Part shown: piece by piece, positions 37,846 through 47,909 of the stretch
Numbering within the stretch: position 1 is the stretch's first letter
How the letters are laid out: the number at the start of each line of letters is the position of its first letter
NCBI GenBank assembly: GCA_002901265.1
Contig: PPHI01000092.1
Coordinates: 1 to 64,000, forward strand
Origin: Rhodopirellula baltica
GTDB lineage: Bacteria > Planctomycetota > Planctomycetia > Pirellulales > Pirellulaceae
Length of the DNA stretch: 64,000 nt
Direction: 5' to 3'
Program-made: the position numbers and the translations under genes
The notes under the pieces: model-generated
Seen by the model: only the letters and a program-made list of their open reading frames with translations
What the model was told of the DNA's origin: nothing
The model's database searches: none

Positions 37846-39153
37846 ATGAGTGCCAATCATCGACGCGGAACGTTGACGCTGCACGCCGGCCAGGAACCTG
37901 ATCCGACAACGAACAGTCGGGCGGTGCCAATTTATGCGACCACCAGCTACGTGTTTAACGACACGGATCATGCGGCCGCATTATTCGGGTTGGCCGAGTT
38001 CGGCAATATCTATAGTCGCCTGATGAATCCGACGGTCGACGTCTTGGAAAAACGTTTGGCGGCACTCGACGGCGGTGTGACCGGTTTGTGCTTTGCGTCG
38101 GGGCAAGCGGCAATCACCGCAGCAATTTTGACGATCGCACATAGTGGTCAAAACATCGTCAGCAGCACGTCGCTTTATGGCGGCACCTGGACATTGTTTA
38201 CGCAGACGCTCAAAAACCTGGGTATCGAAGTTCGATTCTTTAATCCGAACGAGCCCGATAAAATCCACGAACTGGTCGACGAGAATACGCGATTGGTTTA
38301 CATGGAATCGATCGGCAATCCGAAAAACGACGTGCCGGATTTCAAAGCCATCGCCGATGCGGCGCACTCGGCACCGCACGGGCCAGTGCCGGTATTGTGC
38401 GACAACACGGTGATGACACCGATGTTGCTGCGTCCGATCGAACACGGCATCGACATCGTGATCTACAGCACGACAAAATTCTTGGGCGGCCACGGCACGC
38501 ATGTTGGCGGTGCGATCGTTGACAGCGGGAACTTCAAGTGGGCCGACAATCCCGAAAAATGGCCCGAGTTCTGCGGACCTTCGCCGTCGTACCATGGTGC
38601 CGTCTTTGAAGAACATCTTCGCCCAATGGGAAACATCGCTTACTTGGTTCACATGCGGACGCACTGGTTGCGTGACACCGGTGCCGCGATGAGCCCCTTT
38701 GCCGCGTTCCTGTTCTTGCAAGGTTTGGAAACGTTGCACCTGCGGATGCCACGACACTGCGAAAACGCCAAGAAGGTCGCCGAGTTCCTGGAGTCCAGCG
38801 ACGCTGTCGAGTGGGTGAACTATCCAGGATTGAAATCACACAGCGACTATGATCGCGGTCAGCAGTACTTGCCCGACGGCCAAGGCGCGATTCTTGGATT
38901 CGGTATCAAAGGCGGTATGGAAGCGGGCAAAAAGTTTATCAACTCGTGTGAGCTCTGTTCGCACTTGGCCAACATCGGTGACGCCAAGACGTTGGTGATT
39001 CACCCCGCCAGTACGACACACCAGCAGTTGTCCGCAGACGAACAGCGTCAGGCAGGTGTGGTGCCCGAGTACATTCGTATGTCGGTCGGTATCGAAGACG
39101 CCGACGATATCATCGACGACTTGAAGCAAGCCTTGGCGGCTGCCACCGCGTAA
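37846..39153 (+). CDS. metY: O-acetylhomoserine sulfhydrylase, PLP-dependent
   Basis: 435 residues from the ATG at 37846; an in-frame start at 37720 adds residues unlike the family. It belongs to the Cys/Met metabolism PLP family: [20 protein letters not shown], the ring-stacking [17 protein letters not shown] and the PLP lysine K211 in [11 protein letters not shown]. The length of about 430 and the insert around [13 protein letters not shown] match MetY rather than MetB/MetZ. It uses O-acetyl- (or O-succinyl-) homoserine plus sulfide to make homocysteine. The stop overlaps the start of the next gene (TAATG), so supply of the acylated homoserine is translationally coupled. Confidence 0.9.
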   Translation: MSANHRRGTLTLHAGQEPDPTTNSRAVPIYATTSYVFNDTDHAAALFGLAEFGNIYSRLMNPTVDVLEKRLAALDGGVTGLCFASGQAAITAAILTIAHSGQNIVSSTSLYGGTWTLFTQTLKNLGIEVRFFNPNEPDKIHELVDENTRLVYMESIGNPKNDVPDFKAIADAAHSAPHGPVPVLCDNTVMTPMLLRPIEHGIDIVIYSTTKFLGGHGTHVGGAIVDSGNFKWADNPEKWPEFCGPSPSYHGAVFEEHLRPMGNIAYLVHMRTHWLRDTGAAMSPFAAFLFLQGLETLHLRMPRHCENAKKVAEFLESSDAVEWVNYPGLKSHSDYDRGQQYLPDGQGAILGFGIKGGMEAGKKFINSCELCSHLANIGDAKTLVIHPASTTHQQLSADEQRQAGVVPEYIRMSVGIEDADDIIDDLKQALAAATA

Positions 39154-40928
39154 TGTCCGAGAAGGCGGCTGAGAGCCAGTCTTTTGAAAGCACCGACGAC
39201 AATCGTGTCGTCGGGCCGCTAACGCATGCTCGCCATGTCGCGTTCGATGGTGAAATCGAGTTGGAACGTGGCAGCAAGCTTGACGGGGTCCGGTGCGCTT
39301 TCGAAACCTGGGGAGAACTGAATGACGACGCCAGCAACGCAGTGCTGGTCTGTCATGCGCTCTCCGGTGACTCTCATGCGGCACGCCACGGCGAAGACGA
39401 TGATCCCGGCTGGTGGGACGATTTGATCGGCCCCGGCAAACCGATCGACACAGATCATTTTTTCGTAATCTGTCCCAACGTATTGGGCGGATGTCGAGGG
39501 ACAACGGGCCCTGGCGATCTGAATCCGCAAACCGGCAAGCCCTACGGAGCCGATTTTCCGCGGATCACGATTGGTGACATGGTCACCGTGCAGAAACGTT
39601 TGATCGATCACCTTGGGATCAAGCGTTTGCGAGCGATCATTGGTGGATCGCTAGGCGGGCACCAAGCGATGAGTTGGGTGTCCCGATTTCCCGATGCGAC
39701 GGAGCTTTGTGTCGTCATCGCGTCGAGTGCCCGATTGACCAGCCAAGCGTTGGGATTCGATGTGATTGGACGCAATGCGATTCAGACCGATCCGCATTTT
39801 TACGACGGTCAGTACTATGACCAGCCGGAGCGCCCGGACACCGGATTGGCAATCGCACGAATGCTTGGCCACATCACTTATCTATCGACGGAGGTGATGG
39901 AGAAAAAGTTTGAATCGGATCGACACGATCCGCGTGAAGTCGCGACCAGTTTCGAACAACGGTTCAGCATCGGTTCGTACCTCGCCTACCAGGGACAAAA
40001 GTTTACGACTCGGTTCGATGCCAACAGCTACGTCACGATCACGATGGCGATGGATCTGTTTGATCTTGGCACCAGTCGATTGCAACTGATGGAAACCTTC
40101 GGTGAAGCTCAGTGTGAGTTCGTTGTTGTGAGTTTCAGCAGCGATTGGCTGTTCACACCGCATCAGTCTCGGGACATCGTCAACGCGTTAACGGCACTTG
40201 ATAAATCGGTCACCTATGCCGAAATCACTTCGCCACGTGGGCACGATTCGTTCTTAATCAACGAAGACATCGCCAAGTACGCGCCTTTGATCCAATCGCG
40301 TTTGGGCGACGTTGATCGTATTCCGCCGTCGATCAGCAAGGTCGAATCGTTGATCATCAACGAGATCCCAGAAAACGCATCCGTGTTGGACTTGGGATGC
40401 GGCGATGGCCATTTGCTGGCAGCGCTTAAACAACGCGGGCATCAAAAACTGGTCGGCGTCGAAGTCGCCCAGTCCAGCATCTTGAACGCGGGGCGGCGCG
40501 GACTGAATATCATCGACTATGACTTGAACGAAGGCTTGCCGGCATTTATCGATAATCAGTTTGACGTGGTGGTGCTCAGTGCGACATTGCAAGCTGTCGC
40601 AAACATCGAAAAGTTGTTTGACGAGATGCTGCGGGTTGGCAAACGCGTGATCGTCAGTTTCCCAAACTTCGCCTACAAAAAACTCCGCGAAGATTACGTC
40701 GTCCGGGGACGCTCACCGAAAGCTCCGGGCGAATTCGGTTATGAGTGGTTCAATACGCCCAACCGACGTTTCCCTTCGATCGCGGACGTTCATGACCTCT
40801 GCCAACGGAAACAGTTGCGTTTGGTGGACGAGTACTATTTCGATGCTTCTACTGGCGAAGTGATCGCGGCGGACGACGATCCGAACCTGAACGCCGACAC
40901 GGCGATTTTGGTCATGACCAGGGAATAA
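39153..40928 (+). CDS. metX: MetX-MetW fusion: homoserine O-acyltransferase with methyltransferase-like domain
   Basis: 591 residues. Residues 1-390 are an alpha/beta-hydrolase acyltransferase of the MetX type: nucleophile S166 in GGSLGGHQAMSW, D330 in SSDWLFTPHQ, H363 in RGHDSF; LNPQTGKPYGADFP and RDNPRD-like family blocks are recognisable. Residues about 395-591 match MetW, a class I methyltransferase fold: VLDLGCGDGHLL (412-418 the SAM loop), FDVVVLSATLQAV and YEWFNTPNRRFPSIADV. In many proteobacteria metX and metW are neighbouring separate genes, MetW being needed for full MetX activity. Here they are one polypeptide. Start overlaps the metY stop by one base (TAATG). Acetyl versus succinyl donor cannot be decided. 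Confidence 0.9.
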   Translation: MSEKAAESQSFESTDDNRVVGPLTHARHVAFDGEIELERGSKLDGVRCAFETWGELNDDASNAVLVCHALSGDSHAARHGEDDDPGWWDDLIGPGKPIDTDHFFVICPNVLGGCRGTTGPGDLNPQTGKPYGADFPRITIGDMVTVQKRLIDHLGIKRLRAIIGGSLGGHQAMSWVSRFPDATELCVVIASSARLTSQALGFDVIGRNAIQTDPHFYDGQYYDQPERPDTGLAIARMLGHITYLSTEVMEKKFESDRHDPREVATSFEQRFSIGSYLAYQGQKFTTRFDANSYVTITMAMDLFDLGTSRLQLMETFGEAQCEFVVVSFSSDWLFTPHQSRDIVNALTALDKSVTYAEITSPRGHDSFLINEDIAKYAPLIQSRLGDVDRIPPSISKVESLIINEIPENASVLDLGCGDGHLLAALKQRGHQKLVGVEVAQSSILNAGRRGLNIIDYDLNEGLPAFIDNQFDVVVLSATLQAVANIEKLFDEMLRVGKRVIVSFPNFAYKKLREDYVVRGRSPKAPGEFGYEWFNTPNRRFPSIADVHDLCQRKQLRLVDEYYFDASTGEVIAADDDPNLNADTAILVMTRE

Positions 40929-41113
40929 CGTTTTTTCGCGATCCTAGCGGCGGTGCTTGGAAACTAAGCCAAGATCCCTGTCGTGAAAGCGAATCTTGGG
41001 TGTCAGCAAATTCTGCATTCTTGCCACGCGGCCGAAACCTTCTCGCCATCGCGTTGGTAAAACAAGTGGAAATGCTGTCCGGTTCACGTTGAACAATTCC
41101 GTCGGAATCTGAG

Positions 41114-42313
41114 ATGTTAAACACTTCGCTGGGGCGTTGGTTGGCCCTTTCATTCGCCGCCAGTTCGATCGCTTCACTGGCATCAACGGCGGTCGCCGAG
41201 GACGATCCACGTGATGTATCGCGACTGCTGCCGCCGACCACGCTCGCTTATCTTGAGATTCCCAACCCGGATTCCATTGCCGAAACCATCTTAGGCCATC
41301 CCATTCGGGCTCGTCTGGAGTCGATGCCGCAGTACGACCAAGTTGCGAAGTCCCAGCAATACGCGCAAGCCCAGGTTGGACTCGCGATGGTCGAGGGCTT
41401 GTTCGGTATGCCACTTCGCGAAGTCGTCCAAAATACCACCGCAAACGGTGTCGTCGCGATTCGCGACGGAGCAACCGACGGAGCCGCGGTCATCCTCACG
41501 GCGAAAGATAAGGAATCTGCCAAGACGGTTTTTGAGAAGGCGATGCAAGTTGCATCGATCGAATGGTTCAACGGATTGGAGCCGGTGGAGTATCGTGGCA
41601 TCACCGCCTACAAAAAACGCGACGTACGGGTCGCGATTCACGAAGACCGGATCTTGATTACCAACAATTCGGATCTTGGGCGGTTTATCCTCGACCAAAT
41701 GCTCGAACCATCTGGCGAATCGCTGCACGATGACCCGGCATTTCAAGCAGCCAAACAAACCCAAAGCAACGAAGCGGACGCCTGGGCGTACGTCATATTG
41801 GATCCTTTTCGATCCAAGGGGAAATTCGAGAAGCTGCACCGCGACGTTCGCCGTAATCCAGTCGCGGAAGCGTTGGTGGGCGGCTTACTGAGCTGTCTGG
41901 ACGAGACGCCCTATGCGACGGCCGAGGTTGATTTGACAACAACCGGGCTTGGCTTGCAGTTTGTCATTCCGTTCGTCGAAAGTGCGATTCCCAGCGAACG
42001 AGAATATTACTTCGGTCCCGATCATGCTGGTGTTGGTCCCGCGATCCCTCAGCAGCCTCAGCAGTTGCTTAGCTTGAGTACCTACCGCGACTTTTCCGCG
42101 ATGTGGTTGCACTCCGGTGACCTGTTCGATGAACGTATCAACGACGAGTTTGCGAAAGCTGATGCCACACTAACGACAATCTTTTCTGGTCACGACTTTG
42201 GCGAAGACATTCTCGGTTCGGTCGAGCAGGAATCGGGTTTGTTGCCGTTCGCCAAGAATTCGCCGATGGACAACCTGTTCCGGCAATCAAGCTGCCCGCG
42301 TTTGCGTTGCTAA
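41114..42313 (+). CDS. secreted protein, N-terminal part (frameshifted gene)
   Basis: 399 residues with a signal peptide (WLALSFAASSIASLASTAVA/ED). The mature part has a soluble mixed alpha/beta layout (LPPTTLAYLEIPNPDSIAET, RFILDQMLEP); I recognise no family with certainty. The last twenty or so residues after VEQE (about residue 373) look unnatural. At 42230-42238 one added A in gaatcggg would continue the protein as EIGFVAVRQEFADG and into the frame that starts at 42307. So this and the next entry are probably one gene of about 590 codons. It precedes the DUF1800/DUF1501 pair in the same direction. Confidence 0.65.
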   Translation: MLNTSLGRWLALSFAASSIASLASTAVAEDDPRDVSRLLPPTTLAYLEIPNPDSIAETILGHPIRARLESMPQYDQVAKSQQYAQAQVGLAMVEGLFGMPLREVVQNTTANGVVAIRDGATDGAAVILTAKDKESAKTVFEKAMQVASIEWFNGLEPVEYRGITAYKKRDVRVAIHEDRILITNNSDLGRFILDQMLEPSGESLHDDPAFQAAKQTQSNEADAWAYVILDPFRSKGKFEKLHRDVRRNPVAEALVGGLLSCLDETPYATAEVDLTTTGLGLQFVIPFVESAIPSEREYYFGPDHAGVGPAIPQQPQQLLSLSTYRDFSAMWLHSGDLFDERINDEFAKADATLTTIFSGHDFGEDILGSVEQESGLLPFAKNSPMDNLFRQSSCPRLRC

Positions 42314-42888
42314 TGAAGATGGAAAATCCCGATGAAGTGTCGAGGGAATTCAAAAGGATTTTTCAAAGCCTGGTCGGTTTTATCAACATCATCGGTGCTC
42401 AAGAAGGCAATCGCCAATTGGAACTTGACCTCGATAAGCTTGACGGAGGTGCCCAGTTGGTGATCAGTCGCTTTGTTCCCGAGCGTGAGGACGAAGGTTC
42501 AACCGATGCGCCGATCGTATTCAATTTTTCACCCACGCTCGGATTCTCTGGTGACCGATTGGTGCTCGCCAGTACCACTGACCTTGCAAAACGCTTGACC
42601 GTTTCGGAAGAGCCAGCATCTAGCGAAACCCAAGCGAACACGCAGTTATTGCTGTCTGCTGATGTGCTGCAAAAAGTTGTCGTGGACAACCGATCGCAAC
42701 TCGTCGCTCAAAACATGCTTGAAGAAGGCAACTCGCTGGAGGAAGCTCAGGCGACGATCGACTTCATCACCAACATGATTGGCTATTTCAAGTCTGCCAA
42801 AGTCACGTTTGGGCCTTCGGCCGGAAAACTGAAGCTGGCCGTCGATGTCGAAGTCAACACCGATCAAACTGACTTGGTAAGCGAGTGA
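42307..42888 (+). CDS. secreted protein, C-terminal part (frameshifted gene)
   Basis: About 193 residues. The annotated start is arbitrary, because the frame is open back to about 42232 and joins the preceding secreted protein when one base is added. The segment contains LQKVVVDNRSQLVAQNMLEEGN and a hydrophilic end (VDVEVNTDQTDLVSE). It has no separate ribosome-binding site and no signal of its own, which supports its being a fragment of the upstream gene and not an independent gene. Stop at 42888 is 19 bases before the DUF1800 start. Confidence 0.6.
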   Translation: MLMKMENPDEVSREFKRIFQSLVGFINIIGAQEGNRQLELDLDKLDGGAQLVISRFVPEREDEGSTDAPIVFNFSPTLGFSGDRLVLASTTDLAKRLTVSEEPASSETQANTQLLLSADVLQKVVVDNRSQLVAQNMLEEGNSLEEAQATIDFITNMIGYFKSAKVTFGPSAGKLKLAVDVEVNTDQTDLVSE

Positions 42889-42907
42889 ATCGCAAAGGGT
42901 GAACCCA

Positions 42908-44281
42908 ATGGCTGTCGGAACCGCTTTCACGATTGATCCAGATTGGGCGTGGGAACGCTTTACACCCACCGACGATCAGCCATGGGGTCATTCGCTCGCG
43001 TCGCATCTGCTCCGTCGTGGCGGATTTGCACCGACCGCGCAGCAATTGGAACAGGCCGTCAAATCAGGATTCGAATCGACCCTCGACGGACTCACGGACG
43101 TCGAGAACACGTCTCAAGATTACTTGGACGAGATACGAACACTCACGCGTGCGGCGCTCGCCAGTGGCAGCAACAAGCAACTTGCTGCCGGATGGGTTTA
43201 TCGGATGCTGACGACACCGCATCCGTTGCTCGAAAAGATGACATTGTTCTGGCACGGCCATTTCGCCACAAGCGCGACGAAGGTCGATGATGCGGAGTTG
43301 ATGCTGCAGCAAAACGAATTGCTCCGCCAGCATGCTCTCGGCGACTTTCATGTGCTGTTGTTGGAAATCTCCCGTGATCCGGCAATGCTGATTTACTTGG
43401 ATTCGGTGACCAACCGGAAGTCACACCCGAACGAGAACTATGCTCGCGAAATCATGGAGTTGTTTTCACTTGGCGAAGGCAACTACAGTGAAACCGATAT
43501 CCGCGAGTTGGCTCGCTGTTTTACCGGTTGGGAGATCAAACGCAAACGTTTCCGATTCAACCGATTTCAGCATGACACTGGAAAGAAAACGGTTCTCGGA
43601 AAAAGTGGATCGTTCGGCGGTGAAGATGCCGTGCGGATCGTCAGTGAGCAGTCATCCGCACCAATGTTTCTGTGTGAAAAGCTGGTGCGATTTTTCGTTG
43701 CCGACGATTTGAAGTGCACGCCTGAATTGTTGCAACCACTTGCTGACCGCATGCAAGCAGATGACCTTCAGATCGCACCGACGGTGAAACGGATTTTGGG
43801 AAGCAACCTGTTTTTCTCGGAGTCTGCGCGAGCCAGAAAAGTTCGTTCGCCGGTCGAGTTTGCGATCGATTTACTTCGGTCACTCGAAGGCACCACTGAC
43901 ACTTACATGGTTGCCGAAGCGATTTCTGATTTGGGTCAAGGGTTGTACCATCCGCCCAGCGTCAAAGGTTGGGACGGAGGTCGGGCGTGGATCAATTCGT
44001 CAACGCTACTCGGACGATCGAATTTTGTTCGACGACTCGTCGACCATCCCAAAACCAGATTTGGAAAGCAATCACTTCGGGAATACTTGGACGATCGGGG
44101 CGTTGCGACCATCGATGATTTGCTCGCGTTTGTTCAGCCGATCTTATTTGCCGTACCGCTAAACGATTCTGTTCGCAACCAAATCGAATCGATCCGTTTG
44201 AATTCGCTTGATCGAAGTGCCAACGGTTTTGAAGATGCAATTCACCTACTGTGCTCGCTGCCGGAGTTTCAGTTGTCATGA
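42908..44281 (+). CDS. DUF1800 family protein
   Basis: About 457 residues from the ATG at 42908, preceded by AAAGGG at a good distance; a GTG three codons earlier is also possible. The DUF1800 family is shown by TLFWHGHFATSATKVDD, then YLDSVTNRKSHPNENYAREI with MELFSLGEGNYSETDI, and by SVKGWDGGRAWINS near the C-terminus. There is no clear signal peptide. DUF1800 genes are found very often next to DUF1501 genes in planctomycetes and other phyla, and the function of the pair is not known. The stop overlaps the DUF1501 start by four bases (ATGA). Confidence 0.9.
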   Translation: MAVGTAFTIDPDWAWERFTPTDDQPWGHSLASHLLRRGGFAPTAQQLEQAVKSGFESTLDGLTDVENTSQDYLDEIRTLTRAALASGSNKQLAAGWVYRMLTTPHPLLEKMTLFWHGHFATSATKVDDAELMLQQNELLRQHALGDFHVLLLEISRDPAMLIYLDSVTNRKSHPNENYAREIMELFSLGEGNYSETDIRELARCFTGWEIKRKRFRFNRFQHDTGKKTVLGKSGSFGGEDAVRIVSEQSSAPMFLCEKLVRFFVADDLKCTPELLQPLADRMQADDLQIAPTVKRILGSNLFFSESARARKVRSPVEFAIDLLRSLEGTTDTYMVAEAISDLGQGLYHPPSVKGWDGGRAWINSSTLLGRSNFVRRLVDHPKTRFGKQSLREYLDDRGVATIDDLLAFVQPILFAVPLNDSVRNQIESIRLNSLDRSANGFEDAIHLLCSLPEFQLS

Positions 44282-45513
44282 CAAAGAAAATCAGCCGACG
44301 TCGTGTCCTCCACTCATCGGCCGCTAGTGTCGCGGCACTTTCGCTGGATCAAGTGGTCGCCTGTCCGAGAACGCTGTGTCTTGGAGCGAGGAATTCAAAA
44401 TCGGATGGCAAGATTCTGGTCGTCGTCGAGATGGCCGGTGGCAATGACGGATTGAATACCGTCGTTCCGTTCAATGATGATGCTTACCGCAAGGCTCGGC
44501 CAAATCTGCGAATCGAGAAATCGAGCTGCTTGGCGATCAATGATGATCGTGGTTTCCATCCGGCACTTACCGGGTTTGCGTCATTGCTTGAACAGGGGAA
44601 GCTTTCGATATTGCATGGCATCGGCTATCCAGATCCGAACCGATCGCACTTCGAGTCGATGGATATATGGCACACTTGCCATCGCAAGGACGAGCCTCGA
44701 CCCGACGGTTGGATTGGGCGGGCATTGCAAGCGTCAAGACGGGAAAGCAACGATCCGCCAGCGATTCATTTGGGATCTGAACAACAACCGTTCGCGCTGA
44801 TGTCACGCGAACTGCGTGTGCCATCGATCCAATCTTTGCAGCAATTCCAACTGCGAAAGAATGGAAGTGTAGACCTCTCCGAGACGATTCGTGAACTGAG
44901 TGCTGAAACGACGTCTGACGAAAACGAGTTGCTTGGCTTTATCCAAAGCAGCACTTCGTCGGCGATCATGACCAGCGAGCGTATGGAGCAGACACGAAAA
45001 CAAAAGCCAAGCCAATCCACGTATCCGAAAAGCAACCTTGGTCAGAAACTGCAAACGGTCTCGCAGTTGATCGCTTCGGATCTTGAAACAAGAGTCTACT
45101 ACGTTCGTATTGACGGATTCGATACACATGCCAATCAACCCGATGCGCATACTGCGTTGCTTCGCGAAGTTGGAGATGCCGTGAACGCCTTTGTGGCTGA
45201 CATCAGCGGACAAGGCAACGGTGACCGGGTCTTGGTGATGTGCTTTAGCGAGTTTGGCCGGCGAGTGGCTGAGAACGCGAGCGATGGAACGGATCATGGG
45301 ACTGCCGCGCCCGTGTTTTTCGCTGGCGGTCGAGTACGTGCTGGCGAGGTCGGCGACTATCCAAGTTTGACCGACCTCGAAGAAGGTGACTTAAAGCACC
45401 ACACCGATTTTCGGTCGGTCTATGCCACCGTTTTGCAGCAGTGGCTTGAGTGCTCAAGCGATTCCATCCTGGACGGATCGTTTCCCATGCTTCCGTTCTT
45501 GGACGTTGGCTGA
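44278..45513 (+). CDS. DUF1501 exported protein (partner of DUF1800)
   Basis: 411 residues from the ATG at 44278, chosen because it overlaps the DUF1800 stop (ATGA) and opens a twin-arginine leader (SRRRVLHSSAASVAALSL). DUF1501 features: LVVVEMAGGNDGLNTVVPF, LHGIGYPDPNRSHFESMDIW, RIDGFDTHANQP and MCFSEFGRRVAENASDGTDH with GTAAP. Compared with the DUF1501 protein at 12348 it belongs to the other, DUF1800-linked subgroup. It is likely exported folded by Tat and to act in the periplasm; substrate unknown. Confidence 0.9.
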   Translation: MTKKISRRRVLHSSAASVAALSLDQVVACPRTLCLGARNSKSDGKILVVVEMAGGNDGLNTVVPFNDDAYRKARPNLRIEKSSCLAINDDRGFHPALTGFASLLEQGKLSILHGIGYPDPNRSHFESMDIWHTCHRKDEPRPDGWIGRALQASRRESNDPPAIHLGSEQQPFALMSRELRVPSIQSLQQFQLRKNGSVDLSETIRELSAETTSDENELLGFIQSSTSSAIMTSERMEQTRKQKPSQSTYPKSNLGQKLQTVSQLIASDLETRVYYVRIDGFDTHANQPDAHTALLREVGDAVNAFVADISGQGNGDRVLVMCFSEFGRRVAENASDGTDHGTAAPVFFAGGRVRAGEVGDYPSLTDLEEGDLKHHTDFRSVYATVLQQWLECSSDSILDGSFPMLPFLDVG

Positions 45514-45524
45514 GAACGCGTGCC

Positions 45525-46907
45525 TTATTCGGGACTGTTTCCTGAACGGGGAACCCAGGTCTCTGGTTCGTCTAGCATGTAGGGCTGATGAAAGACTGTC
45601 ATCTCGTCGCCTTGATCCTTTAACCACGCATCGAGTGCATCCGACAATTGCTGACGGTTGGCGGCATGTGCCGTTTCGTCGATCAGGTTGTTGCGTTCAT
45701 AGGGATCCGATTCCAGATCGTAAAGTTCCTCGGCAGGCCGAGCATGGTACCGATTCATTGCGTCGGCAGCCGTCGCATCTGTCTTTGCGAGTTCTTGCCA
45801 TTCGAGAATGTAGTCGCTCGAGTTCGCTCGATGAAGCAGATCGATGTGTGTCGTGAAGGCAAACTCGGGATGCAGGTTGCGAATGTACTTGAACCGACCG
45901 TCGCGTACCGAACGAACGGGATACACGTTCATTTGTCGGTCGCCGCTGTGTGTGGTGAAGATCAGTGCGCGATGCGTTTTTGCTTTTCCACTGAGCACAT
46001 CGGCAAAGCTGGCACCGTCAAGTCCGGTCGGTACCTCGCCGCCAGCCAACTCGATTAAGGTCGGCAACATGTCCACCCAGCTGACCATCGCGTCCGTACG
46101 TGTGTTGGCTTGAATGTGTCCTGGCCATGAGACGATCAATGGCACACGAATCCCTTCTTCGTACAACGTCCATTTGCCGAGCGGGAACTGTGCGCCGTGG
46201 TCGCTGGAGAACACGTAGATTGGATCGCCTTGAAGATGTTTCTGTGTCAGTGTCCGCAGGCTTGCTAGAACTTCGTCGAGCTGTTTAACCTCTTGCAAGT
46301 ATCGTGAACGCTGAACTCGCGTCCGCGGCGTATCGATCAGCATCGGTGGCAAGTACACACCAGCGGGATCAAAGCTGGAATGATTTGGCCAAGGTACGTG
46401 CGGATTGCCAATCCCGACAAACAGGGCCAATGGCCGGTCATCCTTTCGGTTGTTCAGAAAGCGCGTTACGTTCTGCAGTAGCTTGGGCATCTCCTTGGCA
46501 TTCTCGACGACTTCAAAGCCGAACGATTTAGCGCGATTGGAGTGGGCGATTTTGCCGAACGACGCGACTTGATAACCAAGGTCCTTCAGGACGAAGGGCA
46601 GGCGATCAACGTCAGCACTTGGTGTTGAATGGTTTTCCTCGGCACCGTTGCGGGCTGGCATCAGCCCTGTCAAAAGCGCGGCCCGACTTGGCGCACAAGA
46701 TGGGCTGGCAACGAACGCTTGATTGAACGTCATGCCTTCCGAAGCGAGTGCTTCTAAGGCTGGGGTTTTGATTCCATGTTCGTCATAGACCGAGATGTCT
46801 CGCTGAGACAAATCGTCGGCCAGATAAACGACAATGTTGGGACGTTCGTTTGCAACGGCGGTGCAAACGGAGAGGAACAGCAAGGCGGCAGAAGTGAGAA
46901 AACGCAT
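45525..46907 (-). CDS. secreted formylglycine sulfatase
   Basis: 460 residues with a signal peptide (MRFLTSAALLFLSVCTAVA). The type I sulfatase fold is clear: metal ligands D31-D32 in VYLADDLSQ, the formylglycine site C71-A-P-S-R75 (SCAPSRAALLTG), KIAHSNRAKSF, and FSSDHGAQFPLGKWTLYEEG. The C-terminal part (ELYDLESDPYERNNL) is typical. The cysteine requires activation by a formylglycine-generating enzyme, not present in the window. It most resembles the N-sulfoglucosamine sulfohydrolase-like group; the natural substrate, probably a sulfated polysaccharide, is inference. It is convergent with the DUF1501 gene, with only 11 bases between stops. Confidence 0.93.
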   Translation of the reverse strand: MRFLTSAALLFLSVCTAVANERPNIVVYLADDLSQRDISVYDEHGIKTPALEALASEGMTFNQAFVASPSCAPSRAALLTGLMPARNGAEENHSTPSADVDRLPFVLKDLGYQVASFGKIAHSNRAKSFGFEVVENAKEMPKLLQNVTRFLNNRKDDRPLALFVGIGNPHVPWPNHSSFDPAGVYLPPMLIDTPRTRVQRSRYLQEVKQLDEVLASLRTLTQKHLQGDPIYVFSSDHGAQFPLGKWTLYEEGIRVPLIVSWPGHIQANTRTDAMVSWVDMLPTLIELAGGEVPTGLDGASFADVLSGKAKTHRALIFTTHSGDRQMNVYPVRSVRDGRFKYIRNLHPEFAFTTHIDLLHRANSSDYILEWQELAKTDATAADAMNRYHARPAEELYDLESDPYERNNLIDETAHAANRQQLSDALDAWLKDQGDEMTVFHQPYMLDEPETWVPRSGNSPE

Positions 46908-47021
46908 CGGCGGCTATTGTTGGGTAGCAAAATCGAGTTCGCTCGAGATTATACCCACCGCGTTTCAATTCCGATGCGCGATCAACCAAAGGCGGCAACG
47001 TGATGTTGAAGTCAATCCGGT

Positions 47022-47636
47022 TTACGGTTGCTCGTTTTCGATCACTTCTGGGCTCGCCGGATCTTCTGGGGCCCGTTTACGGAGCTTGCGTTGCAGGGAC
47101 CGCCGGTGGATGCCCAATCGACGTGCCGCTTCGCTGATGTTGCCACCGCAGTCCGATAAAACTCGATGAATGTGCTCCCACTCGTTTCGTGCAAGCGACG
47201 GGGCGGGGAAGCTGACTTCGCCAGTCGGAACTGTCGGGCAGTCACCACGTGCGAAAGCGGCTAGGATGTCATCGGCATCGGCGGGCTTGCTGAGGAAGTT
47301 CACTGCACCCGCACGCACCGCATCGATCGACGCGGGGATGCTGCCGAATCCGCTGAGCATGATGATCCGCGTATTCGGATTCATCTGCAAAAGTTTGCGT
47401 AGTAGGTCCAGTCCTGACTTGCCAGGCATCCGCAAATCGAGCACCGCCAAGTCTGTCGGGGAGTGATGAAACACTTCGACAGCTTCGTCGTAAGTGCCGG
47501 CGGTTTGGACCAAGAATCCCCGTTGACGAAGCGCCATTGCAAGTCGGTCCCGCAGTATCACGGTGTCATCGACTAGTAGAACGCTGTCGGCGCCAAGATC
47601 GGCAGCGGTGTAAACCGGGGCGGAATCGTCTGTCAT
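47022..47636 (-). CDS. response regulator with Fis-type HTH (RegA/PrrA-like)
   Basis: 204 residues from the ATG at 47636; an in-frame start at 47684 adds sixteen residues. Receiver domain at about 17-130 with D67 (LAVLDLRMPGKSGLDLL) and K116 (FLSKPADADD). The C-terminal Fis-type helix-turn-helix reads GGNISEAARRLGIHRRSLQRKLRKR. No AAA+ domain lies between them, which is the layout of RegA/PrrA/ActR two-domain regulators. The binding targets are unknown, and no sensor kinase is next to it. It ends with a polar tail. Confidence 0.9.
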   Translation of the reverse strand: MTDDSAPVYTAADLGADSVLLVDDTVILRDRLAMALRQRGFLVQTAGTYDEAVEVFHHSPTDLAVLDLRMPGKSGLDLLRKLLQMNPNTRIIMLSGFGSIPASIDAVRAGAVNFLSKPADADDILAAFARGDCPTVPTGEVSFPAPSLARNEWEHIHRVLSDCGGNISEAARRLGIHRRSLQRKLRKRAPEDPASPEVIENEQP

Positions 47637-47909
47637 GTTTCTGTGATTGGTAATGCTAAGCGTTGTTCGCCCATGGGGCCGCACCAGCTACCAGTTTGCC
47701 AGCTGCGTCCGCTGTGACAGCGAGCGGGCTCCACGTTTCCATTGTAGGTCACAGTTCAAGCACGCCTATCCCACGGCAAGGCTACGTCCGGTTGATTTAC
47801 CGAAATGCGACCTGCAGCGATCACTGGAAAACGCAGGAATGTTCGAGCGAGCCGCGATTGCAGAGCCTTGCCCCCAACCACTGAACATTGATCGTGTGAC
47901 GATTGGCCG

